Origin: Undaria pinnatifida
Lineage: Eukaryota > Sar > Phaeophyceae > Laminariales > Alariaceae
Length of the DNA: 64,000 bases
Assembly (NCBI GenBank): GCA_012845835.1
Contig: JABAKD010000021.1
Location: 3,498,206-3,562,205, forward strand
Direction of reading: 5' to 3'
The first letter of the stretch is position 1, and each line of letters opens with the position of its first letter. Under the pieces are notes generated by a model. It did not search any database and was not told the DNA's origin. It saw only the letters and a program-made list of their open reading frames with translations. The position numbers and the translations under genes were made by a program. Shown here one piece after another: positions 48,913 to 59,144 of the stretch.

Positions 48913-49436
48913 CAGCCCATCTCTGTCGACGGTGCCGACGGCGTCAGCCCGGGTGCATCCAATGCCAACGCTGAGGGCGGAGATCCCGTCGGCGATGTTG
49001 TGGCCATTATCGGCCCGCGGACCACCTTGGCGAGTGCCCTCGACCCCGAAACTGTGCTCTACCGCGTTAAGCATAAGCAGCGGCGCAGCATGACGCTCAG
49101 ATCCAACAGCCCGCTGTCGAAGTTTTTCATGGTATACCTCAAGGACTCGCTCCCTGGCATAGCCGTGTGCAAGCTTTGCAAGGCGAATGGCGATTTCGCC
49201 GATGCCGAGGTTAGGTTCGGTTCCCCTACCCATTGGAGGCAGCATCTAGACACGAAGAGGAAAGGGCATCGCGAGGCCCTGAAAGATCATGACGCGCGTG
49301 GGGCGGCCAGCAAAGGCGGGGGGCAGTGGCAGGGCCTCGCGCGAGAAGGATGCGGGGAGCATCATCGCCTACATGGACGGCATCGAGCCATTCTCGAGCA
49401 AGATGGTTCGGTTCATCATGGACCACTTAACTAGTC
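48913..49436 (+). pseudogene. hAT transposase N-terminal fragment with BED-type zinc finger
   Basis: The frame reads PETVLYRVKHKQRRSMTLRS then SPLSKFFMVYL and the finger VCKLCKANGDF ... SPTHWRQHLDTKRKGH: two Cys (about 49168 and 49177) and His at about 49231, 49243 and 49267 as zinc ligands. After about 49330 the frame turns nonsensical while the next frame reads DAGSIIAYMDGIEPFSS, so a one-base shift has occurred in the G-rich stretch. DDE catalytic and dimerisation regions are missing. BED fingers bind DNA at transposon ends. Confidence 0.65.
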
Positions 49437-49654
49437 GATGGTTTAGGACTTGCGGTCGCCATCCACGCGCGCGTTTCGCGCAAGGTTGGGAGAGACATTA
49501 CTAACCGAACATAATCACGGAGGGGTCCAATACATTTTCTTCTGGGGATCATTTTCGCACCGCTATCTTGTTGCATGAGTTCGATTTTTCGTTCGTATCC
49601 CCGCCAGGTAGTATTCCGACTCGACCAATTGCCGTCACATTCCTCTGGTCGGGG

Positions 49655-49850
49655 ATAGATTCTATAAAAATATTTTAAGGACGTCAGCCGTGAGTTCGAC
49701 GAATTTCGGGTCAATACTCATTTTTGCAAGCTGCGTTGTTGGTAATTGTAATATACTATATGGGTGAGCTTTTTATTGGGAGGGGTCCAATTTTTTGTCC
49801 ACCATAATGGTTAGTGTTGGTATTTTTTACCCGGTACATGCCTTGTACTT
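49655..49850 (-). repeat. Family B copy nested in the hAT element
   Basis: TATAAAAATATTTTAAGGAC, the inverted tail, CAAGCTGCGTTGTTGGTAAT, ATACTATATGGGTGAGC, GGGAGGGGTCCAATTT and GGTTAGTGTTGGTATTTT match the 464-bp unit closely, as one half-unit rather than the pair. Confidence 0.88.
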
Positions 49851-50234
49851 CTCGTTTTCGTGTATTTCTTGTGTAACTGAAACCTGCCTTGTTCTTCGTT
49901 TGAAACTTATGTGAATCCAGGCATTTTTTTTTCGCGCTTTCCTTGCGTAAAATGAAGCCTAATAGCGTATTTTGCGCCTCCGGTGGCGCCTTCAGCGGGA
50001 CTCTCCGAAGGTGCCCCCGGCGGGCCCTCCGGGGGCGCCTCTAGCGGGGCTCCCGCGGCCGGGGGAGGCTTTTTGGTTCGCTTCGCTCGCCTGACTTTAG
50101 CCGGCAAGTTCGCCAGCCGACTTACCGACTAAACTCAGCTAGTCGGCTTCGCCGACTAGCGACTATTTATTAGTCGTGAATGAAACCGACCCACAGTCCT
50201 ACATTTTTGGAGCCGCGCATCTTCAAAAAGTAAC

Positions 50235-50345
50235 GCATCTGCAAAAACGCGCGACCGGAGTATCACGCAGCTTGCAAATATAAGTACGGACCACCCAACT
50301 GATCGAACTCACAGCTGACGTATTTAAAACGATTAAAGTAAACTA
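50235..50345 (+). repeat. MSFDEI-type tail, diverged copy
   Basis: CGCGACCGGAGTATCACGCA, GCTTGCAAATATAAGTACGG and CGAACTCACAGCTGACGTAT. It lacks the rest of family A or B. It is followed by a G run. Confidence 0.82.
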
Positions 50346-50883
50346 TATATATTTTTGCTAGGGGGAGGGGGGGGGGGTGGATTCGTGTTTTTCTATCAAA
50401 TGAAAAAAGGCGACACTCAACACAACACCACTCGTCGAACCTGGCGGTCTGCCGGTCCTAACGCCGCCGCCGCCTCCTGCCATCGCTGCTCCACGTCGGT
50501 CGCCGGACCCCCCCCCTGAAACCCCGGTCGCCCAAACCCCACCCCCGGCAGCAAAATCCCAACAAACCGAAAACCCCACCAACCAGCAGACGAAAAATAA
50601 AACATTTTTTTAACCCGACAGAGCGGGGGGGGGGAAACAAGAACAAGAGAGACGAACAAAGAAACGAGGCACAAGCAGTTAGTACGAAGGCAGGGGACAA
50701 GGGGAAGGAGGCGGGAGACAGGGGACGTCTGCAAGATACCGTACATTTGCATGCAAGGTAAACAACAGTGTGCTTCGAAGTATGATTTGTAATATTTGGG
50801 TAATCTGTATGCCATCCTGCGTGTTTTGGGCTTTCCGGAAGAAGGAAGACGGGCAACCAAAACACTGTTCGCGTGTGCCAGAC

Positions 50884-51012
50884 ACAACTGGGGGGGGGGG
50901 GGGGGGGGGGGGGTACTCAGTTTGTGCATGGCCGAAGTGGTATGACCGTAGACCCTCGCATCCCTACTATACCGGGAGCAGAGCACGTCGGGTTTTCACC
51001 AACCAGGCACAC
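50884..51012 (-). repeat. Dispersed repeat D, minus-strand copy
   Basis: A run of about 21 G, then ACTCAGTTTGTGCATGGCCG, TATGACCGTAGACCCTCGCA, CCCTACTATACCGGGAGCAG and GTCGGGTTTTCACCAACCAG. Confidence 0.82.
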
Positions 51013-51734
51013 ACTGCTTGGGGGGGAGGGGGGGGATAAAAACATTAAAAACGAATCGAACAAAATGTACAAACCAAAGCGTCTGAAATTTTTGCATCCT
51101 GTTTGGCATGAAACCAGTTTAGCACCAAAGCAAGCGTCCATCAAAAACGCGAATGACATTATACACACATTAGTTTCGAAAATATAACAGAAAGAAAAAA
51201 AAAAACTGTTAGTGAAAACCAGTGTGTATTTTGCGTGCCGCGGCCTCCGTATCCGTCGAAACCCTGGTCCAATCCCTGGCGAAGAAGGCAAACGAGCGAG
51301 AGCGAGACAGCAAGCAAAACAGAACAGCAGCCAGCAGGAGTTCTGCCGCCTGAAAGGCCGACACGAGAGGTACGGGTGGGGACGAGCGGAGGGGACGAAT
51401 AAGGGGTATCGCATCAGATGACAACCAAGACGAAAGGGGCAGCGCTACTACTAAAACAGCGGCAGCAGCGGCAGTGGTGTTGCAGCAGCAGGGCTACTGC
51501 AACACCACTGGGTTTGAGGTTTTGGTTGGGGGGGCACCCACACGTGAGTGTAGACATGCTTCGACGGGTGCCACGCTAGAACCACCAGGTAGCACTTAAC
51601 GCCTGTACAACTAGAAACCCGTTCTTGGGACAATTTACTTTGATTTAGCATAGAGAAGGGTTTGGGGGCTCTCTAAAGGGGCTTCATGGCCAATCGCCCT
51701 ATTGATATAATCCAGGGGAAAATCATACATCTTC
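51013..51734. other. Intergenic DNA, no gene recognised
   Basis: A short CAGCAGCGGCAGCAG-type stretch lies at 51455-51500. Frames on both strands are unsupported. Confidence 0.4.
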
Positions 51735-51855
51735 AAAGAGTAAAAACGCGCGACCGAAGCATCATGCAGCTTGAAAATATGAGTTATCAACCCTCAAATT
51801 GATCGAACTCAAAGCTGACGTATCTGAAACGTCCAAAAAAAAAAAAAAAAAAATA
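51735..51855 (+). repeat. MSFDEI-type tail followed by poly-A
   Basis: CGCGACCGAAGCATCATGCA, GCTTGAAAATATGAGTTATC, CGAACTCAAAGCTGACGTAT, CTGAAACGTCC and then a run of about 20 A. The terminal A run fits a retroposed 3' end. Confidence 0.85.
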
Positions 51856-52015
51856 GTGCCGACCAACGGGACTGACTCTCCAATTGGGGAACTCCACTAC
51901 CCGATGTAATTACATTTAAAAAACTTCATTCGACGTATACCTGTAGGCCGTGGGGTGGGGCTCATCACATTGCACGTCTCTCGCTTCTTCGGCAGTAAGG
52001 TTTTCGGGTTCGGTA

Positions 52016-52178
52016 CAGCAGAGGTCCGTCCCCCTACAAAGCGGTCTGAGAAAGGCGGTATCCCTATATAAGGCGGTATCCCGATACAAGGCGGTCGAAA
52101 TCGCTTGGCGCGACTGGGGAACTGCACTGATAACCCGGAACGAACAAGGCGGCTTTCCTCTATAAGGCCGTTGTATTG
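52016..52178. mobile_element. MITE family H, copy 3 (diverged)
   Basis: Left CAGCAGAGGTCCGTCCCCCT after TA, right end inverted CAATACAACGGCCTTATAG; internal CGAAATCGCTTGGCGC motif and AAGGCGGTATCC words in place of GTGCGGGT. Ends are less certain than in copies 1 and 2. Confidence 0.65.
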
Positions 52179-53639
52179 CTCACGCGCACTGGCCCGCCGC
52201 ATTACAAGGGAAACCCCCACCGCTGTATGGATCTGCTAAATTAAGAAGACTGGCACATGCTACGGTAAAGGTTGGTGAAGGTTGCAGCAACCATTGTTTT
52301 TGCCTTCTGAGGGTGGTGACTTGACGGAAAAAAAAAACTCTATACCTCAGACCGGTGACAATAGAAAGCCGATAGTTTGGCCAAAACGTTTGCAAACTGT
52401 TTTGGGTGGTTATCTGCTGAAAGATTCCGGGTATCGTCGCTTTGGGGAAAATATGACTAAAAAGTTTTTCTCTTCTTACTCTTTTTTGGGTCATGCGGTC
52501 CAACAGGCCAATTTCTCTATGTTTCATCAAGTCTTGATCAACACTGCCCACCAAACACGATCGACCTTCGATCTCGAGATAGAGACAACCCATAGTCACT
52601 CCTCTTCGTTCCGGACAAGTCACATGAGTGTAGGTGACAGCGCTGAAGAGTTAATCTCGATCCATGCCGTAGGGTGTGAGAGGTTGCTTGTTTTGTCCTG
52701 TGGTCTTCCGTCACATCCTCTCAACATTCTGTTTTTCGCCCGTTGGGAGACGATAGAGTTTTTGTCTCAGTTTTCTACACACCAGCCGCCAAATGTGTCT
52801 TTGACAGAAGCCTGATCGGCGCCCGCCACAAATCACCGGCCGTAGAGTGAGGCTGTACACCAAGGGGGGGTCGGAGCCCCTAATGAGCTCGCCACGTTCA
52901 GAGTTCACGACGTTGTCGTTGATTTCGTCTGATCCAAGATCTGCTTGAGAATTTCTCAGGCCGATGTTGGCCAAGATCGCCGCGAGAAATCGTTTCGTTC
53001 CGGAATTCTGGAGAGTTTCAAAACATATTTCTGCCAAATTGGGTCCATAGGCGGACCATTCAGGCAAAGTTTGGCTGGGATCTTCCGAAATTTCAAGCTT
53101 TTGGCCTTCCATTGTCACCGGCCTCACCCAAAAAAGACATTGTTTTCGTTTTGGAGTAAACCGATAGTGCTACTCTATGAGCAGACTCATCGCCTCGGTA
53201 CAAGAAAAAAGACATTACTGCTCGAGCCAAGGACAAGCCACCAGAATCTTCCAGGAATCTGCAACGGAGGTCTACCACGCGAGACACGGATGAGCCGACC
53301 TCCTGAATGTTCCCCACGAACAGCTCCCGGAACGATGACGGGGCTTGGAGGGGTTTGGACAGAGGTTTCGACGGACGCAGCAGGCGTGTTGGTACCGGGG
53401 ATATGGTATCCACACTATTTGCCAAACGTAAAAAAAAACACAACGTCATTCCAACCACTTTGGGTTAAGGAGCACTCAGACTTCCCCCCCCCGAAAAAAA
53501 CTGCCACATCTATCGAACCAGGCGTCGCCTCTACGACAAAATTCGGGTGCCCATCCCTACAAGAGCCCACGGTTCTTCGAACCACGTTTCACATAATGTA
53601 CAACACTGCAGAACTAAAACCGCTTCTGTTTTTATTTTT
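52179..53639. other. Intergenic DNA with repeat-G pieces, no gene supported
   Basis: Open frames at 52282-52815 (+), 52711-53127 (-) and 52945-53658 (+) have fairly even composition but overlap one another on both strands, begin or end in repeat-G words (TCTGAGGGTGGTGACTTGA at 52305; GGTTAAGGAGCACTC at 53463) and show no recognised domain. They may come from an unrecognised mobile element. Confidence 0.35.
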
Positions 53640-53860
53640 TTCTCTTTCTTTTTTTTGATCCTCCGGCGGATGGGAAGAGAAAAAAAAAAAGCTTGAGCTC
53701 ACCACACTTCCACGTACTTTTTACACACGTCGTTATGTCGATTTAACTCAACGGCATTCGCAATTCCAGCGCTAGCTCGCGTGTCCTTGGGTTCCCGATT
53801 AAAGCGATAGCGCGAGCTGTCCCTATCGGTGGTCCCCGTTACCACCGCAAAAAAGACAGT
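53640..53860 (-). repeat. Dispersed repeat E, copy 2
   Basis: Same order of boxes as copy 1: T-run, GATCCTCCGGCGGATGGG, AGCTTGAGCTCACCACACTT, CGATTTAACTCAACGGCATT, GATAGCGCGAGCTGTCCCTA and GGTGGTCCCCGTTAC. Confidence 0.82.
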
Positions 53861-54111
53861 TGCAACCAGAAACAAGAGGGATCACCCCACGGTAGGTGCT
53901 GCTAGCTTTTCGGATAGATGGTTTGAGATCCTCGAGTGCTGACCTATCGGTTAGCATGAAAACTTCACAAGGATATTTGTGTTACGACTACTAATTGCTG
54001 TAGCGCATACCGTATATGACAGTGTATAACACCCCCCCCTGGTTGTGGCTATCTCCACCGAAACTGACCCTCAGGGGACAGGCCGGGTCGACATACACAC
54101 GCATCCGTATA

Positions 54112-54335
54112 TACAACGGCAGCTTGCGCTGCCGGGGTTGTAACGAAGACCACTGATGGGGACAGCTTACGCTATACCTACAATGGGACCCGAAGGGTGC
54201 GCCAGCTAGCGTTGGGCTGCGAAAGCAACTGAGGTAAATCGACACACGACGCGTTTGAAAATACGTGGAAGTGTGGTGAGCTAAAGCTTTATTTTTCCCC
54301 ATCCGCCGGAGGATAAAAAAAAAACAAGGAAAAAA
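54112..54335 (+). repeat. Dispersed repeat E, copy 3, inverted to copy 2
   Basis: GAAGACCACTGATGGGGACA, GTGCGCCAGCTAGCGTTGGG, GCGAAAGCAACTGAGGTAAA, GTGTGGTGAGCTAAAGCTTT, CATCCGCCGGAGGATAAAAA. With copy 2 it makes an inverted pair about 250 bp apart. Confidence 0.84.
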
Positions 54336-54529
54336 AAAACTGGTATGAAATGCTGAGCCGGTTTCCTCCGAAACCAGCGCCGCACGAATAACGGTGGCGG
54401 CTTTGGAAGGATGTCGTCGAGATCTTTCCATAGACGTGTGGCTGACTAGGTTTGATTTCGTACTGATCGACGATTTTGGAATCATACGATTTCGTATCTC
54501 AACCAATGTCGCCCTTTAGCCTACTCCCT

Positions 54530-55185
54530 TTACAATTTCGTTGCAGGTGTCGTTGTTTATATACCTATATTTCTGGTACGATTTCGTACCAACGTCGCTG
54601 TCTTGCCTGTTTCCGGTACGGTTTCGTGTGGAATGTCGCTGCTTTTGCCTGTGCACGTTCTTCTCTGATTTCGTACCCATGTCGTTGTTTATGCCCAATT
54701 CCCGTACGAGATTTCGTACTAAAGGTCGCTGTCTCTGACTGTTTTGGTACGATTTGGTAGCAAAGGTCGTTATTGTTGGCTGTTTGTGGTACGATGCCGT
54801 GCTAATACCGCTCTTTTGCTTGTTTCTGGTACGATTTTGTACTATTGATGTCGTTTGTTTGCTTGCTTCTGGTACGAATTCGTACCAAAGGTCGCTGTTC
54901 TTCACTGTTGCCGGTACGATTTCGTACACATGTCGCCGTTTTGCTTTATGCCGGTACGATTTCGTACCAAAGGTCACCGTTGTTGCTGTTTCGGGTGCGA
55001 TTTCGTACTAAAGTCGCCGTTTTGCATGTTTCCGGTATGATTTTGTACCAATGTCGATGTTTTGTTTGTTTCCTCGGTATGACTTTGTACCAAAGGTCGC
55101 TATTTTTCTATGGTACGATTTAGTACCATTTTTTCGTTCGATCCGCCTGTTTCTCGTTCGATTTCGTACCAAAGGTCGCTGTTTC
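54530..55185 (+). repeat. About 15 tandem units of 41 bp with a palindromic core
   Basis: The core is GGTACGATTTCGTACC (7-bp perfect arms around TT), repeated near 54575, 54618, 54708, 54747, 54788, 54829, 54871, 54914, 54954, 54995, 55035, 55077, 55112 and 55155. Spacers are AAAGGTCGCTGTT...TGCCTGTTTC. Arms often vary. Open frames on both strands follow the period. Related cores recur at 58890-59135 and 59490-59540. Confidence 0.92.
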
Positions 55186-55209
55186 TGTCTAAATCTATGC
55201 AATAGTTCC

Positions 55210-55241
55210 GCATGGGTGCCGGCATACGCCGGCGCCCATGC
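55210..55241. other. Perfect-stem hairpin, 14-bp arms, 4-nt loop
   Basis: GCATGGGTGCCGGC, loop ATAC, GCCGGCGCCCATGC; the single non-Watson-Crick pair is T:G. No T run follows, so it is not a simple terminator. It sits just after the palindrome array. Confidence 0.85.
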
Positions 55242-56085
55242 TTCGGGTAGGGCAAGGCAGCACTTCGAATTCTTCGATTCAATACTTGATAGAGGACAAA
55301 AAGTCACCACACACAATCGTAGTCTGAACGTACAGTATGTAAGGTAATGCCAAGAGTTCGATATAGACTAACAATCATAACAACGTACTACTAATAATAG
55401 CTACCCTTCTTTATGTTAATCCGATTCCGAGCTTCATTCATCAGATTTCGATCGGATAAATCCGAGCACACGCCGACTGACCCTTTAGTCTGGCGACGAA
55501 ACGTGTCGAGTGCGTTTCTTATGATAGTTTTATTCGATCAAGCATCCGTGGCCAGTAAGGTGACTGACCATGTCCGCTGCGTGTAATCGGAGAAATTGTG
55601 CATGGACCTTTCGGCATAATACAACAGCAGTCAGTCCAAATCGAGTCGATCGGTGCAACTGGCTTGGGTATCGTATTATTACAGCAGCAGTAATACACTT
55701 TACTTCTTTTCTTTTCCCAAACCCATTTATTGTGATGCTCGCATTACTCTCGCCCTCCCACTGCAGTAGTATAACTTAGATCCGGGGTCATATAGCGGGC
55801 TCCCCTCCCCGCCCCCCACTACGGCACCTGCCCTAATTTTTATCGCGAGAAGAATTCAGCATTTTGTTCCCTTGTAGATTCGGGTCAAATTGTACCTATC
55901 CACGCGACTAGGCGATTTCAGCAGTTAATTGGTCTATTTTTTTCCCATTTATTTCGGCAAATTAATAAAGCCAACAAAGCTCACAACGGTGGTCATTTAA
56001 CTCAAGGACCAACGCTAGTATTGATAGTAGTATTCGAGTGTAACCCCACTAGGCCACCGGTGCGACCGGCTCTATATCACTCACT
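55242..56085. other. Intergenic DNA, no gene recognised
   Basis: Mostly AT-rich at 55340-55420 and 55850-56040. No domain-bearing frame seen. Confidence 0.4.
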
Positions 56086-56388
56086 GCCCCGCTGGCGTAT
56101 CAGGTCATATCCTCGAGCCTGGTATAGATCAGCTTCGTGAGTTTGAATCCCCCCGAGTGCGTACTCGTACATTTTTTCGTCTTGTGCACTAACTGACTTG
56201 CTGAAAGCGCGAGAGCGTGAGTTAGCGACACTCGATGAAAAATCGACGAACAGCGGGTGCTGACCCCTATGCGCCAATAGAAATGAAGGCAATAACCGGG
56301 GGGAAGAAGGGAAGGACGACACCTGTGACCACGGCTTGTGTGTCCAGAAGCTGGAAAGTAGGAGTGTGCCAAAAAAAACATAAAAAAA
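56086..56388 (+). mobile_element. tRNA-headed SINE, copy 1, with 7-bp target duplication
   Basis: The head GCCCCGCTGGCGTATCAGGT has an A-box-like TGGCGTATCAGG and a B-box-like GAGTTTGAATCCCC. The body is AAAGCGCGAGAGCGTGAGTT, AGCGACACTCGATGAAAAAT, CTATGCGCCAATAGAAATGA, ACACCTGTGACCACGGCTTG and the end is A-rich. ACTCACT is present on both sides (56079-56085 and 56389-56395). Confidence 0.88.
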
Positions 56389-56937
56389 ACTCACTAGAAG
56401 AGGTGAGCAATCAGCAATCAGCAGCAATAAGGAGCACGTCAAGTACGAAGCAACACAAACTTATTTGTCAGTTACGTACCAACTCACGACCGCTTGCAAT
56501 TGACCGGCAAACGATCACAGCAACGGAGTCAGGGACCACAGCAACAACAAAGCACGCCATCCTACTGTTTACTTACCACCACCTTCGTGTGGCGTAGCTT
56601 AGCAACAAGAAGATGAACTTGTAGAATACAACCCTCGAGGCCCCGGGGACGCAGCCACTCGCAATGCTGCTGTGTGGCTTTTCCTGGCGCGGGAATCGTA
56701 ACCACTACTACCTCCTCCTCGTTTAGTCATGCGTGCGCTTGCCACGTCTGTATCCATGTATGAATATACGTGTACCTACCGAAATTCAACAAACAAATGC
56801 ACTAATACGATCCCTACCGCAGTACCATGGAGATTTCTTTACAGTAATTTTATCATTTGTTTTGGGACAAAATATGATGCCAATTTGGAAGTAATGTCTT
56901 GCCAAGTTTATTTGATCAACTACTCCATGTACCAAGA
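56389..56937. other. Intergenic DNA, no gene recognised
   Basis: Short frames only, without domains. Confidence 0.4.
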
Positions 56938-57065
56938 TTTTTTTTTTTTTTTTTTTTTTTTCTATCCTCCGGCGGATAGCTCACCACACTTCCACGTATT
57001 TTCATACGCGTCGTGTGTCGATTTAACTCAGCTGCTTTCGCAGCCCAACGCTAGATCCCAAGAAT
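56938..57065 (-). repeat. Dispersed repeat E, 5'-truncated copy 4
   Basis: A T run of about 22, then CTATCCTCCGGCGGATAGCT, CACCACACTTCCACGTATTT, GTCGATTTAACTCAGCTGCT and GCAGCCCAACGCTAG. On the - strand this is the 3' part with its A tail; the 5' part is missing, as in target-primed retroposition. Confidence 0.84.
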
Positions 57066-57650
57066 AACTGGAGAGTACCGTTCGAACTACAATTTTTTGC
57101 GCGCTTCTCGCTTGGACGGCGGCCTTCGAACAAAGTGATTTGACCGAGAAATCCTACAGCACTGCCCACTGAGCTATACTTAATCACTCGACTCAGTAGC
57201 TGTGGGTAGTGCTACTACAACACCAGTACCAATCACAGCAGCGTGCAGCCGTCGCCGTATGCCGTGCGCAGAATCGGCAACGCGAGCGCTTTTCGCTCGG
57301 CCCCCGGCGTGGCGGGGAATAGTGAACAATTGCAAATCCCACCCAGCTCGAGAGCATTGCAAGCAACGAATTGGCTGCTGCTCGCCTGTCAGGTGTATTG
57401 CTGTACATACTGCTGCATTGCTGTACTGCTGTACTGGGTAGGTTCATGGGTGGATGGTGGGTGGTGGGTGGGTGGTGGACGGCGGCTCGCTCGCTCCCCG
57501 AGATGGCCGCATGTCGTCAAAAAATTAAACTTCCCTTGTCTGTTTCCTGTTTCGTACAAGGTTCTCAAGAACCAATCAACTAACTGCTCCCGCGTACCAG
57601 GTGTACTGCTGCACGTACTGCTGCACGCTACCGTACTGCTGTATGTAGTC
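57066..57650. other. Intergenic DNA, no gene supported
   Basis: A tRNA-like A box and B box occur on the - strand at 57110-57180, but the stems do not form. A (GGTGG)n stretch lies at 57450-57485 and GTACTGCTG words at 57400-57430 and 57600-57640. Confidence 0.4.
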
Positions 57651-57954
57651 GCCCCGGTGGCGTATCAGGTTATTCTCGAGCCTGGTGTAGGTCAGTTTCG
57701 TGAGTTCGAATCCCCCCGAGTGCATACTCGTATAAATTCGTGGGGACTTTTCTTGCGCACAAATTGACTTGCGGAAAGCGCGAGAGCGTGAGTTAGCGAC
57801 ACTCGATGAAAAATCGACGAGCAGTGGGATTGCTGAACCCTATGCGCGATAAAAATTGAAGGCAAGAACTGGGGGGAAGAAGGGACGACACCTGTGACCA
57901 CGGCTTGTTCAGGAGCTGGAATGAAGATGTGTGCGAAACAAACAAAAAAAAAAG
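57651..57954 (+). mobile_element. tRNA-headed SINE, copy 2
   Basis: Same head (GCCCCGGTGGCGTATCAGGT, B box GAGTTCGAATCCCC) and body as copy 1 with scattered differences, ending in CAAACAAAAAAAAAA. A possible short duplication (GTAG) flanks it. The head is closer to the pseudo-tRNA at 25.43 kb than copy 1 is. Confidence 0.87.
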
Positions 57955-58236
57955 GTAGAAAAGGTTTGGTCGGTGGGTGGGTGGAGGGTGCACTGCTGCA
58001 TCGTCCGGGGTGGGTTGGTGGGTGGGCCGTTCCGTACGTAGAGAGTCTTTTTTCGTCTTGTGGGAGATGAACCTTATTTTTTGTTTCTAAAATACCGGCC
58101 GACCACTGGGGCTTGGGAGTGCCACCGTCCCCACTGCTGCACTCCTCTGTAGTTTGCTACCGTACGTACTGCTGTGTTGCGATTTATCGGCCCGCCCGAT
58201 TTATGGGATCCCTTCCGCAATATCCGAACTCCGCTG
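57955..58236. other. Intergenic DNA, no gene recognised
   Basis: GGTGGGTGGG words at 57970-58025; nothing else seen. Confidence 0.4.
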
Positions 58237-58400
58237 AAATATATCATCCCCCAAAAAAATATCTGATCCCCCCCCAAAAATATCTGATCCCCCCCCTAAA
58301 ATATCTGTTTCCCCCCTGAAATATCCGATCCCCCCCTAAAATATATGACCCCCCCCTGAAATATATGATCCCACCCTGAAATATATGACCCCCCCCTCCG
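58237..58400 (+). repeat. Minisatellite, AAATATCTGATCCCCCCC units
   Basis: About eight units of 20-22 bp: (A/T)AAATAT(C/A)TGA(T/C)CCCCCCC. Confidence 0.9.
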
Positions 58401-58880
58401 CCTCAAACGGCCGGATGATTACCTACGAACAAGGGTGAATTATTGCCCTTCTGTATTCTATCAGAGAGCGGGGTGATATGTTGAAGTGGGTGGGAAATCG
58501 CAACACCCTCCGCGCACCCCGATTACTGAGCCGAATGGAAACGACACACAACAGTAGTAGCTACGATAGGGCGTGCGCTTGGAGGCGGCCATGAAAAAAG
58601 CATCGTCGGGAAGTATTTTAGATGCCGATTTGGAAATGTTGTCCCTTCTTGATTCGTTCAAGCCCTACATATGCCAAGATCCAACAATAGCTCGGGCGTT
58701 CGTATACCGCCCAAGTTAAAAAACGCACTTCTCGCTTGTCTCGCTCAGCGTCTATCCGCGTAAAAAAAAAACGCACTTCTCGCTTGTCTCACTCAGCGTC
58801 TATCCGCGTTAACGTTGAGGTGTGGAACGGATACGTCAGGGCGAGGGACGTTGGACCCGACCCCCGAAGACGGCGTAATA
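58401..58880. other. Intergenic DNA with a 54-bp tandem duplication
   Basis: AAAAACGCACTTCTCGCTTG, TCTCGCTCAGCGTCTATCCG is present twice (58717-58763 and 58769-58812) with one difference. No gene. Confidence 0.6.
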
Positions 58881-59144
58881 TATGTGTATACCATTTCGTA
58901 CCAATGTCCTATCCGCCTGTTTCTCGCCCGATTTCGTACTGTTCGAAAACTTGTGGTTCGAGATCGTACTAGAAAGGGGTTAGCCAACAACATTTTACAA
59001 TGGGTACGAAATCTTACCCAGGAAGAAAGTTGATAAAACTGACCACATTATTGGTACGAAATCGTACTCGCAATTAATTGCCTAATAGTACGAAGAAAAC
59101 GTGCTGGCAACTGCCGAACAGAGTACGAAATCGTACAAAAAATA

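Larger units (their letters stand above)
48672..50201 (+). mobile_element. hAT-superfamily element, 8-bp target duplication
   Basis: The left end CAGGGCTGTGAGTCGG and the right end, read inverted, TAGGACTGTGGGTCGG form terminal inverted repeats. They are flanked by CATTTCTG (48664-48671) and CATTTTTG (50202-50209), an 8-bp duplication with one mismatch, as expected for hAT. Subterminal AGTCGNCGACTAG words occur at both ends. At 1530 bp it is too short for a full transposase gene; it holds only a BED-finger fragment and a nested family-B copy. It should be immobile unless helped in trans. Confidence 0.88.

Noticed and set aside
52282-53658. Overlapping open frames of 138-237 residues on both strands
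   Set aside because: No recognised domain, mutual overlap on opposite strands, and repeat-G words at the edges. Possibly part of an unknown element but not supportable as genes.
54530-55185. Possible CRISPR array (palindromic repeats at regular spacing)
   Set aside because: Spacers are themselves repeats of one another, units are imperfect, and there are no cas genes; the genome is eukaryotic. It is a minisatellite.
55210-55241. Rho-independent-type terminator
   Set aside because: The hairpin lacks a following T run and the genome is eukaryotic.
57110-57180. tRNA-like A and B boxes on the - strand
   Set aside because: TAGCTCAGTGGGC and GTTCGAAGGCC are present, but anticodon and acceptor stems do not form.
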